64,000 nucleotides of DNA from Primulina eburnea. Its lineage: Eukaryota > Streptophyta > Magnoliopsida > Lamiales > Gesneriaceae. Location: contig NW_027330943.1 of assembly GCF_022965805.1 (NCBI RefSeq), positions 1 through 64,000 of the forward strand, given 5' to 3'. The notes under the pieces were generated by a model. The model made no database searches and was not told the DNA's origin. It saw only the letters and a program-made list of their open reading frames with translations. The position numbers were made by a program, and so were the translations under genes. Position 1 is the first letter of the stretch. Each line of letters starts with the position of its first letter. Positions 48,478-59,385 of the stretch are shown here, one piece after another.

Positions 48478-51470
48478 CTAACACCCTGAATATAGCTGCC
48501 TCAAACAGTGCCAAATTGAGGTAGCATCTTAATTTCTTTAAATCTTTGTTAAATCTCGCTACTAATTACTCATCAAATCTGCAGAAGATGTCTATTTAGA
48601 ACTCCACCATAAAAAAATTCTACTCTTCGATACTTTTATGCGAGAAAAAAATCCAACAACCTCCAAAATCAGTGAAACAGAATGACTGATAAGAAGTTCC
48701 ACGGATGATGCTATCTTATCCACCTAAATTGCGTTAAACTAGCAGCTCAAAGACCAGGTCTCGAGGAAGATAAGAAAATTCCCAAACACCCCACCAGACA
48801 AAGAATCAAGGAATACCCAAGATTCCAACTTTCCGAAGTACAAAACAGAATTTTAATTTCTATCCCTTCAGGTACCAACCCAAAACCTCACCCTGTGAGA
48901 TGCTCCAAAACAAACTAAGCAAAGATTCTCTAGAAATAGCAGTTATATCAAGAACACGCATGGAAGCATATCTTAGCAAGGACAACCACCACCACCCCCC
49001 ACCCCAAGTCCCCAACAAAGAATATGACAGCAAAAAATCTTGTTTCTAAGATGGTGTCCTTAAAATCTTGGGAAAAAAAATATAACTAATCAAACAGGTA
49101 GGATTACGGGGTTTTATTAGTTTGACTCCCAAATGAACCAACTTTTGGAGTTCTAGACAGCAGCCGAGGCAAATAATTTGTTTGAGAGATTAATGATTGC
49201 TGCAGTAAATAATGTTCCCACTACGAGAAAAGAAAGAGTAGAAAGGCAGCTAATGAGAGGAAAAAAATGATTCATAAGGTCACTGTTCTACAAGAATCTT
49301 GAAAGCAAGATGAGGGTGGTGGTAGAAATGTCTGCTAGCAAAGGTCCATTATCTCTATCAGCATTTCATCCCATCCATCCAACCCAGAGAAAATAAATCC
49401 AAGAAAGATCATTTTTTAATACTTTATTATAATATTTACTCGAATGCAAGAATAAACTAGTACAAAGAACAGGTAACAATTAAAAAAAATTAAAAATCAA
49501 AGAGGGCAGAAAAGGTATATTTCCACTCACGAAAAAAAAAAAAAAACCATCAGTGCTTTTGCCTACTTTATTTTGTGTTCACATCCACTAGACAAGCCCT
49601 ACACGCCAAGAAGTAAACTCAATCGTCCTTCGTATATCAAATGTTCAATGTCATCACTAACCTTCGCGCGCGCACACAAAATATCATATCATAGGTGGCC
49701 ACAGATATTTTTATTTATTTCTCCATTTTTTTAATCCAAATAAAACTTTTTATCATCTGTGTTCTTTCTCATAAATTTTGGAGTGCAACTGGAGTGCCTA
49801 TCTGCAAGCTGGAAATGGGAGGATAAAGAAATAAAGCAAGAAAAGAAAAGTTGGATGGAAACTGAGGAGGCCCCATGATGGGTACCTTCGAGGTGTTATT
49901 ATGTTTTGCTTTGCGCCATTTATTTGGAATTTTAAGTGCTGTTTAGCTAGAGGATTCCAGCACTTAAATTAATTTAATTAATCATTTATAATGCACATGA
50001 TTAAAAAAATCTTTCTTTTTATATTGAATAATAGACATCAAAATATCTTTCTTAAAAAAAAAAAAAAAATCTTTCCAAAGCTTTTAGGATCTCAAGTTAC
50101 TAAAAAATTATAGCTAATAGTTACTATATAACTCTAATATTTTAAATCGTATGTCAATTCAATCATAACATTTTTGTAATTCGCAACAAGCCCACTCACA
50201 ACAATTTTTAAATAGAATTGAACTTGTAATCATATCAATTATAAGATCGATGGTATGTAGTTTTATAATTGAAAAAAATGATGTTTGGATAAATTATTAA
50301 AACCGTGTTTTACTATTTTATAATTGACATGATGTATCGTAGGAAAAGTGTTGAATTATAGAGTTTTACCATGGAGACAATGCCATCTTCGGGTTAAAAA
50401 AAATATACTTCAAATTTGGAACCTTTAGGCAATACAAATTGACTTTCGTGGTGCAGGGCATGGTTGTACCCAACAAACCTATTCTATGATTGGTATAGCC
50501 TTTGTCCTCTTCATTATTATATTAATAATAATAACCCAAAAAAAAAAAAAAAGAAACAAAGAAAGCTACTTATTCACAAAAAAGACAAAACAACTGAGGT
50601 TACCCCATGTAAGAAAGTTGACAATTGATAGGCCCGTATTAAATTTTGATTATACCAGCGGGCCACATATTAAATAAATAATGGGTAAATTTGTCGTAGA
50701 AATTGTTCCAATGTTTCCAATTTTTTCATTTTATAATATACCTTTTCATAGCCTAACATCTCCAAATATTTCTTATTTTTTTTCCCGATGTAATACAAGA
50801 AAATTTTCGCATTTTCTTTTTAGTTTAATACACAAAGAATAAGTGTAAGAATTTCGTAGCAAAAATTTGATGAAAATGTTCGAAAACGTGTAAAATTGGC
50901 CTCTCATTGAAATACTTAATAAAGAAGTGATTCGGCCATTCCTACACCCACTCTCTTTAATTTGGAGTTACGGGCTTTGAAAGCGATGGCCCGCGTCAGC
51001 GCACTACTTATTTGGGCTGGACCAATGTTAGATGCCTCTAAACCGTTATGGGCTTTTTATGACACGTGTTTGGATTATTTGGGAATGAGATAATTTTTGG
51101 AGCATCTATCTCATCGCCACGTGGGGAATGATAACATTATTCATCACTTTTATATTAATATATCCTAAAAAAAAGAAGCAAAAACAAATGATAAATAACT
51201 CGTTCGATCTCCTATAATAATAGGGAGGATAAGATAGTAATAAAAGAAACAAGTCAAAAATTTATATGAGACGGGCTTATATGTCATATTTTGTAAGATA
51301 TATATCTTATTTGGGTTATCCATAAAAAAATATTATTTTTTATGCTAAGAGATATTATTTTTTATTGTGAATATCTGTAGGGTTGAAATGTCTCACAGAT
51401 AAAGATTCGTGAGACAATATCTCAAAAAACATACTCAAAAAACAACACATGAATTATATAATACTTACTC
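48478..51470. other. AHK3 leader and intergenic
   Basis: 48478 to about 49400 is a probable leader and promoter region with CA- and GA-rich stretches. A poly-A occurs at 49531-49546 and a CGCG/CACA tract at about 49665. Beyond this is AT-rich DNA with no supported gene and GTGAGAC-type repeat copy 10 (51255-51437). Confidence 0.55.
51255..51437 (+). repeat. ~180 bp GTGAGAC-type repeat, copy 10 (degraded)
   Basis: Recognisable as AAAAATTTATATGAGACGG, TTATGCTAAGAGATATTAT and ATTCGTGAGACAATATCTCA. More diverged than most. Confidence 0.72.
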
Positions 51471-51477
51471 CACTTGG

Positions 51478-51479
<2 letters not shown>

Positions 51480-51556
<77 letters not shown>
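51480..51556. repeat. (AT)n microsatellite
   Basis: About 75 bases of TA repeat with one interruption, followed by a short (GT)n run. It creates artificial Ile/Tyr-rich reading frames. Confidence 0.95.
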
Positions 51557-51559
<3 letters not shown>

Positions 51560-53890
51560 CGTGTGTGTGTGTTCTTTCAGATTGAATAATATAACAAATA
51601 GTATAAAAAGGTTTGATCAACTTATAAAAACATATACTTGTCGATATGTTAGGTTAGGCCGATTGGTATTTTAGTTTGGAAAGCCGAATGGTTAAATTTG
51701 CTTATGTCATGTTAGGCTTAGGACAATGCATATAAATTCAAGATTAGGACATTGTACCTGACACTTTCTAAGCTTTGACATGAGCCCATAAAGTACGAAA
51801 ATAATGTTTAATCATGTCTGAATTCAAAGAATTCCTACTTATTCAATGATCCACCCCAAAATCAATACCCCATATCGCCGGCAATATGTTTTTTAAGTCA
51901 CAGCCTTCATTGTGGAAAAGTATTCCAATAGAAACTTTATTAATCAATGAAGAAAAGGAGAGGGGAGACAAAAGGATATACAAATTGATTGCATTAATTT
52001 TCTAGTGCGCTAGAGCCTAGCAGTTAGGCAAACATATAGCATGTTACTTGTTTAATAAATTTGACTAAGTGAATTAGAACACTTGAAATTGAAGAATTAA
52101 ATTCAAGAAAGAGAGCGAGTACAATATAATTACGGTCTTTTGTAGCATCATTAACTATTTAAATTTGTTTAGAAATGAATTTTTTTTTTCTGAAACATAA
52201 ACTTGACACCTTTTGTCAACAAGGATCGAAATTTCCAAAGGCTTGTCAGGAGTTTGATCCCGTAACCACTCACCCAGAAACTCACGCAAGTGATCCTTGA
52301 ATTTTCCTAGCTCAAGAAACCGAAACAAGAACAAAGGGTTGTAAGAAATTGTCTTCGGGTTGTTTAGGTAATCAAAAAGGTGTATATGATCAGACGAAGA
52401 CTTGTAGTTCATCTGACACAAAAATCTCAAATTTAAGATAAGTCGAGACTAATTATAACAGACGAGGACTTGTAGTTCATCTGACACAAAAATCTCAAAT
52501 TTAAGATAAGTCGAGACTAATTATAACAGATCTCTGTTGATGAGAGAGGTTGGGAGGTGTATGTTCTTGTTGCAACCACTTTCTGTTCATCCTACATCAC
52601 ACTTCAACAACCGGTTGCTTTCTTTCTTGTTTATTTATTTTTGGAAATAAAGATCTATAGTTTTGTGTATGTGGAGTTAATTAGGATTTTATTATATTTT
52701 TTGTTTAGAATTTTTGCCACGTAAATTATAATTAAACGGCCTTTCTTTTTTTTTTTTTTTTTTTTTGGCAGATTAAACGGCCTTTCTTCCATTGTAAAAA
52801 TCACATCAATGGTAAATCTCTAATCAAATAATTTTTTTTTTGAAATATTTTTTAGTCTTATCTATTGGTATTAAATGAACTAAACGTGAAGGATACCTTG
52901 TCCTAATGTTAAAAGGTCGGGTTTCAAGGATCCTAGAGATATTGGGTTCAATTTTCACTGGCTGTGTGAGATATTTAATTAGAAGATATAAGATATTTTA
53001 AACATTGATCCCAAGTAATAAATTTTCCAGAAAAAAATTGTGAACCCACTTGGACCTGGTCGGAAATCTGAATGCCCACCCGTTGTTGATTTGTTTTCGG
53101 TTGGTGCTGCCTCCGGAGGGATTCTGAACTGAAAGTGAGGTTGTTTATTTGCTCAAACAATATCAGAATTTTATTAATTGATTCCGACCAAACAACGGTT
53201 GAAAAGAAATCTATAGACATTAAACAAACACGTCTACCTACATTTTAAATAATTCGTCAAATTATCAATTTTTACTTTATTAATGAAATAATATATAAAA
53301 GACCATGCATTACTATATATAAATTTTATATTTAATAATTATATGATTGTGGATTTTATTGGACTTGAAAATGTTGGATAATGTAAATTGATCGGTTAAA
53401 TTTTTTGTTATTAAACTTTAATGTATCTAATAAGTTATGAATTTTGCATAACATTAATAATTATTTTCCTCTTAACAAGTAGATCAAACAGCTGTACGCA
53501 ATTAACATAATGTAATTACTAATGGAAAATTTTCTTTTGTCAACTTCTGTCTAATTGTTACCGGATCACACTGGCTATGATTAATTTATTTAAAATATAA
53601 TAGAAAATGCAATACAATATTTATATAAGATCGGAAATATTACATTATTAACTGATCAAATGTAACGCATGTACTTTATGCATAAATACATGTACAAAAT
53701 TTATATATATTGATCAATAGACCAAACAGACATGTTAAAAATTATATATGTTAGACGTGTCTATTCGATTTAGTCTTATGTGAAAAATAATATGAAAATG
53801 AATATATTTTCATAAGTCTCATTGAGATATAATAGCTCAAATAAAATTTTATTTCAACATATGGAATATTATATTCATACGTACATATAT
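51557..53890. other. Intergenic, no secure gene
   Basis: AT-rich. A 91-residue minus-strand frame at 52155-52430 (contains LREFLGEWLRDQTPDKPLEI) looks peptide-like but has no family I recognise and overlaps the start of a tandem duplication. Near 52925-52975 the GGATCCTAGAGATATTGGG / GGTTCAATTTTC context resembles a tRNA B box, and may be a SINE scrap. Confidence 0.45.
52391..52526 (+). repeat. 68 bp tandem duplication
   Basis: The unit starting CAGACGAAGACTTGTAG is repeated at 52459 as CAGACGAGGACTTGTAG, with almost no other differences over 68 bases. A recent event. Confidence 0.92.
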
Positions 53891-53895
53891 ATGGG

Positions 53896-54006
53896 CAAAA
53901 ATTTGTGTGAGACGGTCTCACGGGTCTTATTTGTGAGACGGATCTCTTATTTTGGTTATCCACGAAAAAATATTATTTTTTATCCGTGAGACAGTCATAC
54001 ATGAGA

Positions 54007-54080
<74 letters not shown>
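53896..54080 (+). repeat. GTGAGAC-ended repeat, copy 11 (internally deleted), fused to (AT)n
   Basis: 53896-54007 has the left end and AAAATATTATTTTTTATCCGTGAGAC, skipping the middle and right body, then CATGAGACC. An (AT)n tract of about 70 bases follows directly (54009-54080). Confidence 0.8.
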
Positions 54081-54083
<3 letters not shown>

Positions 54084-54210
54084 CAAGACTGATGGACCTA
54101 AAGTAAATAAATTTGGCATAATTTTTTTTTTAAAAATAAACTAAAAAATACCCCACTCGATTTACATTTTTATTTAACAAACAATTTAAAAACATATTTA
54201 AAAAAAAGGA

Positions 54211-54388
54211 CAAAAACTTGTGTGACACGATCTCACGGGTCGTATTTGTAAGACGGATCTCTTATTTGGGTCACCCATGAAAAAGTATTATTTTTTATGC
54301 TAAGAGTATTACTTTTTATTGTGAATATGGGTAAGATTGACTCGTCTCACAGATTATGATCCGTGAGACGGTCTCAAATGAGACCACT
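54211..54388 (+). repeat. ~180 bp GTGAGAC-ended repeat, copy 12
   Basis: Near full length; left GTGTGACACGATCTCACGG, right CCGTGAGACGGTCTCAAATG. Lies about 200 bases from copy 11 and next to the second repeat family at 54421. Confidence 0.85.
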
Positions 54389-54420
54389 CTAAAAAAATTA
54401 ACTTATTTATAACAACGGGG

Positions 54421-54604
54421 TAGTTGGTGAAAAATCCTGAATCAAAACATTTCTTTGAGTCAACTCCCTACCCACAAAATTGTGGTACTATGTCATACAA
54501 AATGTGGTACACTTCATGTGGAAATGTGGTACTAAAATAGTAGTACCCAAGAACTGAACAAAAAAAAAATCGATGGCTGGAGACTGAAGGCCAATTTCTC
54601 GTAT
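54421..54604 (+). repeat. Second interspersed repeat family, copy 2
   Basis: Matches 951-1178: AGTTGGTGAAAAATCCTGAA, CACAAAATTGTGGTACTATG, GTGGTACTAAAATAG and ATCGATGGCTGG. It lacks an internal ~25 bp segment present in copy 1. Confidence 0.78.
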
Positions 54605-55201
54605 AACAAACCTATCTTATTGAATTCTCAAAAACTTTTAAATTATTAAAAATATTTATTTATGTTTTTATACTTGCAAATTTTTATCACTTCTAGTAAA
54701 AAGATTGAAAAAAATTAATTTTAAAATAACAAAATTAGCATTTTTATAATATCATTCAAATTTTACACATATCCAATGAGGCCTGGGATGGCAATGGGAC
54801 GACAAGGGATGGGGGCAGGTTTCTTATCACCGTTTCCGAATTTCATTCTCGTCTCGATCTCCGTTTTTCCTGAACTTGAAACGTCACTCCTATCACTGTT
54901 TCAAAAATATTGATGAGATTAGATGGGGGCCAGTTTGGACGAATCAAAATTTATTATTATCTCAATATTATTATTATTTCCGGGGTGAGTTCGAGGATTA
55001 AGATAATATACTCATAACCGTTTCGAATTATTTGGAAGATTTTTTAAAATCTTTGAACTCGAACTCGGAAAAACTGGGATCCTCATCATTGTTTTATAGT
55101 TTTCTTGCAAAACTTCGAACTCGAGAGAAAAATTGTTCTCTCTAACCGAAGGGGACAACCATTAGAAGTTTGGATGGGCTCGAGCCCAGCTAACACCCAC
55201 G

Positions 55202-55203
<2 letters not shown>

Positions 55204-55268
<65 letters not shown>
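55204..55268. repeat. (AT)n microsatellite
   Basis: About 64 bases of TA repeat. The Ile/Tyr-rich frames on both strands here are artefacts of it. Confidence 0.95.
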
Positions 55269-55272
<4 letters not shown>

Positions 55273-55705
55273 TCAATTGTTTCATGTTGAGAATTCTCAA
55301 CTCGTGTCTAAGTGATTTAAATTGAGTGCATTTTATTAAATTCAATATACGATTTAATTTAATTATACAACTCGATACATTAATTGAATAAAATATCATT
55401 GAAAATTCGTTAGGTTAAATGCTAAATCTTGAAGTTTAATTTCAAAAATTAATTTTTCTTAAAGCTTATTTTTTCACGCCAAAATATTGATATAATTTCC
55501 GTAATTTTATATCATGTATTTTTATTATTAAATATTTTAAAACATCTACTATTGGATTCATTTGATATGTTATAAATATTTATAAATGGATTTTTCCTTA
55601 TAAAAAATTATTGATTTTGTGTTAAAAATATCAATTTTATTTGTATGTATAGATCGAATTGACTAAGACGATCTAAATTTGAATGTGGAAAATAATATGT
55701 CAAAC

Positions 55706-55891
55706 GAAATTTAATTACGTATGAGTAATATTAAAAAGAGGGAGACTTAATAAACAGATTACATTAAAGTATAACCTGTTACACAATTTGTTTTTTTGGA
55801 AATTTAATTACGTATGAGTAATATTAAAAAGAGGGAGACTTAATAAACAGATTACATTAAAGTATAACCTGTTACACAATTTGTTTTTTTT
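55706..55891 (+). repeat. 93 bp tandem duplication
   Basis: A unit beginning GAAATTTAATTACGTATGAG at 55706 recurs at 55799 with virtually no substitutions, ending in a poly-T of variable length. Confidence 0.93.
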
Positions 55892-56002
55892 TGGAAAAAA
55901 GCAATTTAAAAATATTTTTTATTGGCCAGAGGGTTTCTCAAATTTAGTAAAATTGAATGCTTAGTTTTTACAACACATTCCATCGGAGAATATAAATTAA
56001 AG

Positions 56003-56116
56003 TCAAAAAAGTGTGTGAGATATTTTTATGGGTCGTATTTTATGAGACGGATATTTTATTTAGATTATTCATGAAAAAATATTACTTTTTGTATTAAAAT
56101 AATTAATTTTTATTTT
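56003..56116 (+). repeat. GTGAGAC-type repeat, copy 13 (3' truncated)
   Basis: Left half only: GTGTGTGAGATATTTTTATG, ATGAGACGGATATTTTATTT, then AAAATATTACTTTTTGTAT. It breaks off where a 37-base copy of RAMP4 intron sequence begins. Confidence 0.72.
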
Positions 56117-56410
56117 AAAGTAATTTTCTTGCTGATGAGTTTGGTGATTGGAATGACCAATAACAGAATGCCACGTCAAGAAAACACGCGTTTGACCCAA
56201 TGGCAAGATAGGCGGTGACTCTTTCGTGGAGGGACTGAATTCTTCTTCCTGATAAATACCTGCTGCGTCAAATCGTAGTGCCAAAAAGAAAAAAATAAAA
56301 ATAAAAATAAAGAGATCGGTTCTATTTGCCCTTTCGCCGGAGATATATCACTTGCAATATCTGCGGCAATTTTTGTTTCGAGCTTCTTGTAGCAACCGAT
56401 CTCGTGAATC

Positions 56411-57861
56411 ATGGTACGAATTCGTCGTATTTTTACTCTATTTTGCGGTCTTTATGGTTAACGTCTCCTTTTTGTTAGATTTTGAGTTTTGATTGGGATT
56501 TTCTCTATGTTTCTTGATTTTTCATTTTTTTTCCTCTGTTTCATAATCTAGGTGACGATTTTGAATATTTGTGATTTTATATTGTATTCTTAATGTTTAG
56601 CGACAATGTAGTTCGTGCAGCCTTTAGCGTTGATGATAGAGTTCCTTTATTTTTCTATTCATTTTTGATGAATTTATTGTGGGCATCAGATCATAGCTGA
56701 AACTTTTACCTTCTCATAGATCTCCTTAGGAAGCTGGTTGTTTTTTCTTCGTAGGCGTTTGCTTTTTCTTTTGTTCTTCTTTGCATTGCTCTAATTTTTC
56801 GTTTGCGTTTTCTGATGATGACTCAACGTAGCTTTCTGACTTTATTTGTTGATCTGATTTTTGTTTTGAAATTATAGATTGTTGGTTTATCCGGTATGTT
56901 GTATGTCGGTGTCTGCATTGTACCTTATTGATGAGAAATACCATTTCATGATCATAGTATTTGCATTTTATTTTGCGCTAGCACGCGCCACAATTGTCTT
57001 CACTTTTCTTTTCATTGTTCGATTAGGATTTTTTTATTTACTGACTGAAGTTTGTAATCCGTGCCTGTTATTTGTTTTCCCTCTCTGGATATATTTTTAT
57101 GAGTACGTTCTTATGCAGACAACTTCAAGGAGGCTTGCCGACAGGAAGATAGAGAGGTTTGACAAGAATATTACCAAGCGTGGTGCAGTCTCTGAGACTA
57201 GCACAAAGAAGGGAAACAACTACCCTGTTGGCCCTATCTTGCTGGGGTTTTTCGTTTTCGTTGTTATTGGATCATGTAAACTTCCCTTATCCTTTCCCAT
57301 TTACTTACGTCTCAGACTATCATTGATTTGTTGATGCAACTATATGACCTTTTTAAAGTAATTTTCTTGCTGATGAGTTTGGTGATTTAACACTGAATAT
57401 CATCTAGATCATGGAAGTATAATTCTTGTGAGCGAAAGTTGTGTTCTCAAATTAAGGATACACTGATGTTCCTAGTGATGTAGTGTCAAGACTCCTGACT
57501 ACAAATTTTAGAGAAATCGATGCAAGGTTTTGATGATATCAATCATGTCATATGTGTTCAAGAAAGCATTTTATCCAAAAAATTGATTTGTTTCACCATT
57601 CTCTCACATTTCTGGAGTTTGATGTGATCCTGGCAATTGTTAACATTTAGAAAATGCAGTTTCATCTTAATTCTAAATAAAGGTAGACATGTGACTATAT
57701 GAGAAAACTTGGATTTCTTGTTTCATCTGTAATAAACATTCGTTCTTTTGTTACTTTGCTACTGTCTTATATATCAAACGTATGACCCTTTTGGTCTTGC
57801 TTGTGTATTTGCAGCGCTGTTTCAGATAATCAGGACGGCAACAAGTGGAGGGATGGCTTAA
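56411..57861 (+). CDS. SERP: Stress-associated ER membrane protein (SERP1/RAMP4 family)
   Basis: A small tail-anchored protein of the ER translocon, thought to stabilise nascent membrane proteins under stress. Exons: 56411-56413 (only the ATG), 57119-57275 and 57815-57861; 68 residues. The sequence runs MTTSRRLADRKIERFDKNIT, then KRGAVSETSTKKGNNYPVGP, a membrane segment ILLGFFVFVVIGSSLFQII and the tail RTATSGGMA. Length and both ends match the family exactly. The first intron begins directly after the start codon. An in-frame ATG two codons before the second exon (57113) could serve if that intron were retained. The second intron carries a 37-base segment also found upstream at 56113. Confidence 0.96.
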
Positions 57862-59385
57862 TCACAGTCAATATTTTTGGCTCCTAGAACGTGGTGACAG
57901 TTTGTTTCTTCGGTGTTTTTGTCGTGGTTACTTCCGAGTGTGTAGATGACGAACCTTTTCTATGTTACAGTGTACTTTCTCCATTATCATCAAATTTAAG
58001 CCCTTTAATAATCACTATGTTATGAGTATATTCTCTCCAAAATGTTCAAATTTAAAATTCTATGGATAAATATTATAATGCAGAGATTGCTGGATCGAGT
58101 AAAATGATAATGGTGGATTAAAGGTTTTCATCCTCGGTTGGAGGATATTTATATATGTATGCATGCACGTTATAATAGCTCAGCAGAAACTCTGAAATTT
58201 ATATATACTTGCGCGCACACCATAATAAACCAGTAAGAAGTTGTGAAAGATAAAAGATAAGTACTCGATAGAGAAGTGAGGTTAAGTTTTATCTAGTCTA
58301 GATTATTTTCAAGGGAAATAGCATCCATTCATTAACCATTGAAACATTCAAATCTAGAATGTATTATAACAAAGGAAAATGTTCCACAATTGCTAGGCGT
58401 AGGTGTTTCATGATAGGATTTTGAGACTCTTTTTACCGTGAGAAAACGCAATTTCGAGACGGAAATAGCAGAGCGACGGATTATTTCATCCTACCCCTGC
58501 AGGCAGTGCCTGCAGGGGTACATCCAAGGGCCAGAATTTTTTCTGGTCCAATTTTATTTTTTTTTATTTTTTTTTTCCCCATGAGGTGGAATCTCAACCA
58601 CTCATATGGGGTGTGGGCACTGCCCACACACCCATAATCGAACTAACCCAGAGCGACCGGATTTAAAACCGGCCTCTAATTATAAAAGTCAACAATTTGA
58701 AGTCCCATTGAGCACTTGAACTTGTGTTTATCAGCTGCTTTCATCTGTTCCCAGTCATTGATTGTGTATCTTTCTTCCGGTACGGTGCCAAAAAAACCTT
58801 TTGCTTTTTAACATTAATAAACCATGAATTACCTCTGAATAAAACTAAGCTGCTCTCGGGACCAACAGTTTTATGGAACACGTGAAATCCAGAGTTTTCT
58901 TCAAACCTAAAATCAGTTCGCAAGAGAGGAACCCATTAAATTTTAGTCTTTATGTCATCAATATAGGATATCAGTTTTCAAATTTCAATATATGATATCA
59001 GATGATTTTTAATGGTGTTTGGATAAGAGGAAATTTTTTTGATAGGATAATAAGAGGAAAATTTCGACCAACTCAAAGTAAAAAAATGTAAAAAGTGGAA
59101 GGCATTTTCATCAAGAAAAGAAATTTACTCCTAGTACATGGAGGAACCAAATATGACAGATAAATTGTTGGGAGAAAATGTATAATGATTATTTGGTCAA
59201 AGCGTCAAGCTATAGAAACACAAATACAACATCCGACGTACAAGAAGATTTGAAGATACAAGTAATGATATAGACCTCGTACGGCTGCCATAAGAAGAAA
59301 TCTCAGCTGTCGAGCGTACAGCATACATATTTGAGATCTAGCTACCATTTAAATGCGGTAAATTTAGATCCAGTCCAAAGGAAAA
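57862..59385. other. RAMP4 3' region and LCR 3' flank
   Basis: About 57862-58080 is probable RAMP4 3'UTR. The remainder is spacer containing an unusual hairpin-rich unit at 58469-58663, and then the probable LCR 3'UTR below 59386. No gene is supported. The minus-strand frame 58741-58923 is unrecognised. Confidence 0.55.
58469..58663. mobile_element. Three-hairpin insertion flanked by direct repeats
   Basis: A perfect 29-base palindrome (14-base arms starting TACCCCTGCAGGCA, centre G, 58492-58520) is followed by a T-rich run. A weaker hairpin (ATGAGGTGG...CCACTCAT, about 58581-58605) and a third (GTGTGGGCA/TGCCCACAC, about 58611-58629) come next. The unit is bracketed by near-identical direct repeats CAGAGCGACGGATT (58469) and CAGAGCGACCGGATT (58649). 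It is probably a non-coding insertion with a target duplication; class unknown. Confidence 0.6.

Larger units (their letters stand above)
54605..56410. other. Intergenic upstream of SERP/RAMP4
   Basis: AT-rich with no gene supported. It holds an (AT)n tract (55204-55268), a 93 bp tandem duplication (55706-55891) and a truncated GTGAGAC-type repeat (56003-56116). The last ~80 bases before 56411 are probably RAMP4 leader. Confidence 0.55.

Noticed and set aside
51474..51674. Open frame rich in Ile and Tyr
   Set aside because: Pure translation of an (AT)n microsatellite.
52155..52430. 91-residue minus-strand frame as a gene fragment
   Set aside because: No family recognised, and its N-terminal end overlaps a recent tandem duplication; kept only as a note.
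55105..55399. Overlapping Ile/Tyr-rich frames on both strands
   Set aside because: Artefact of the (AT)n tract at 55204-55268.
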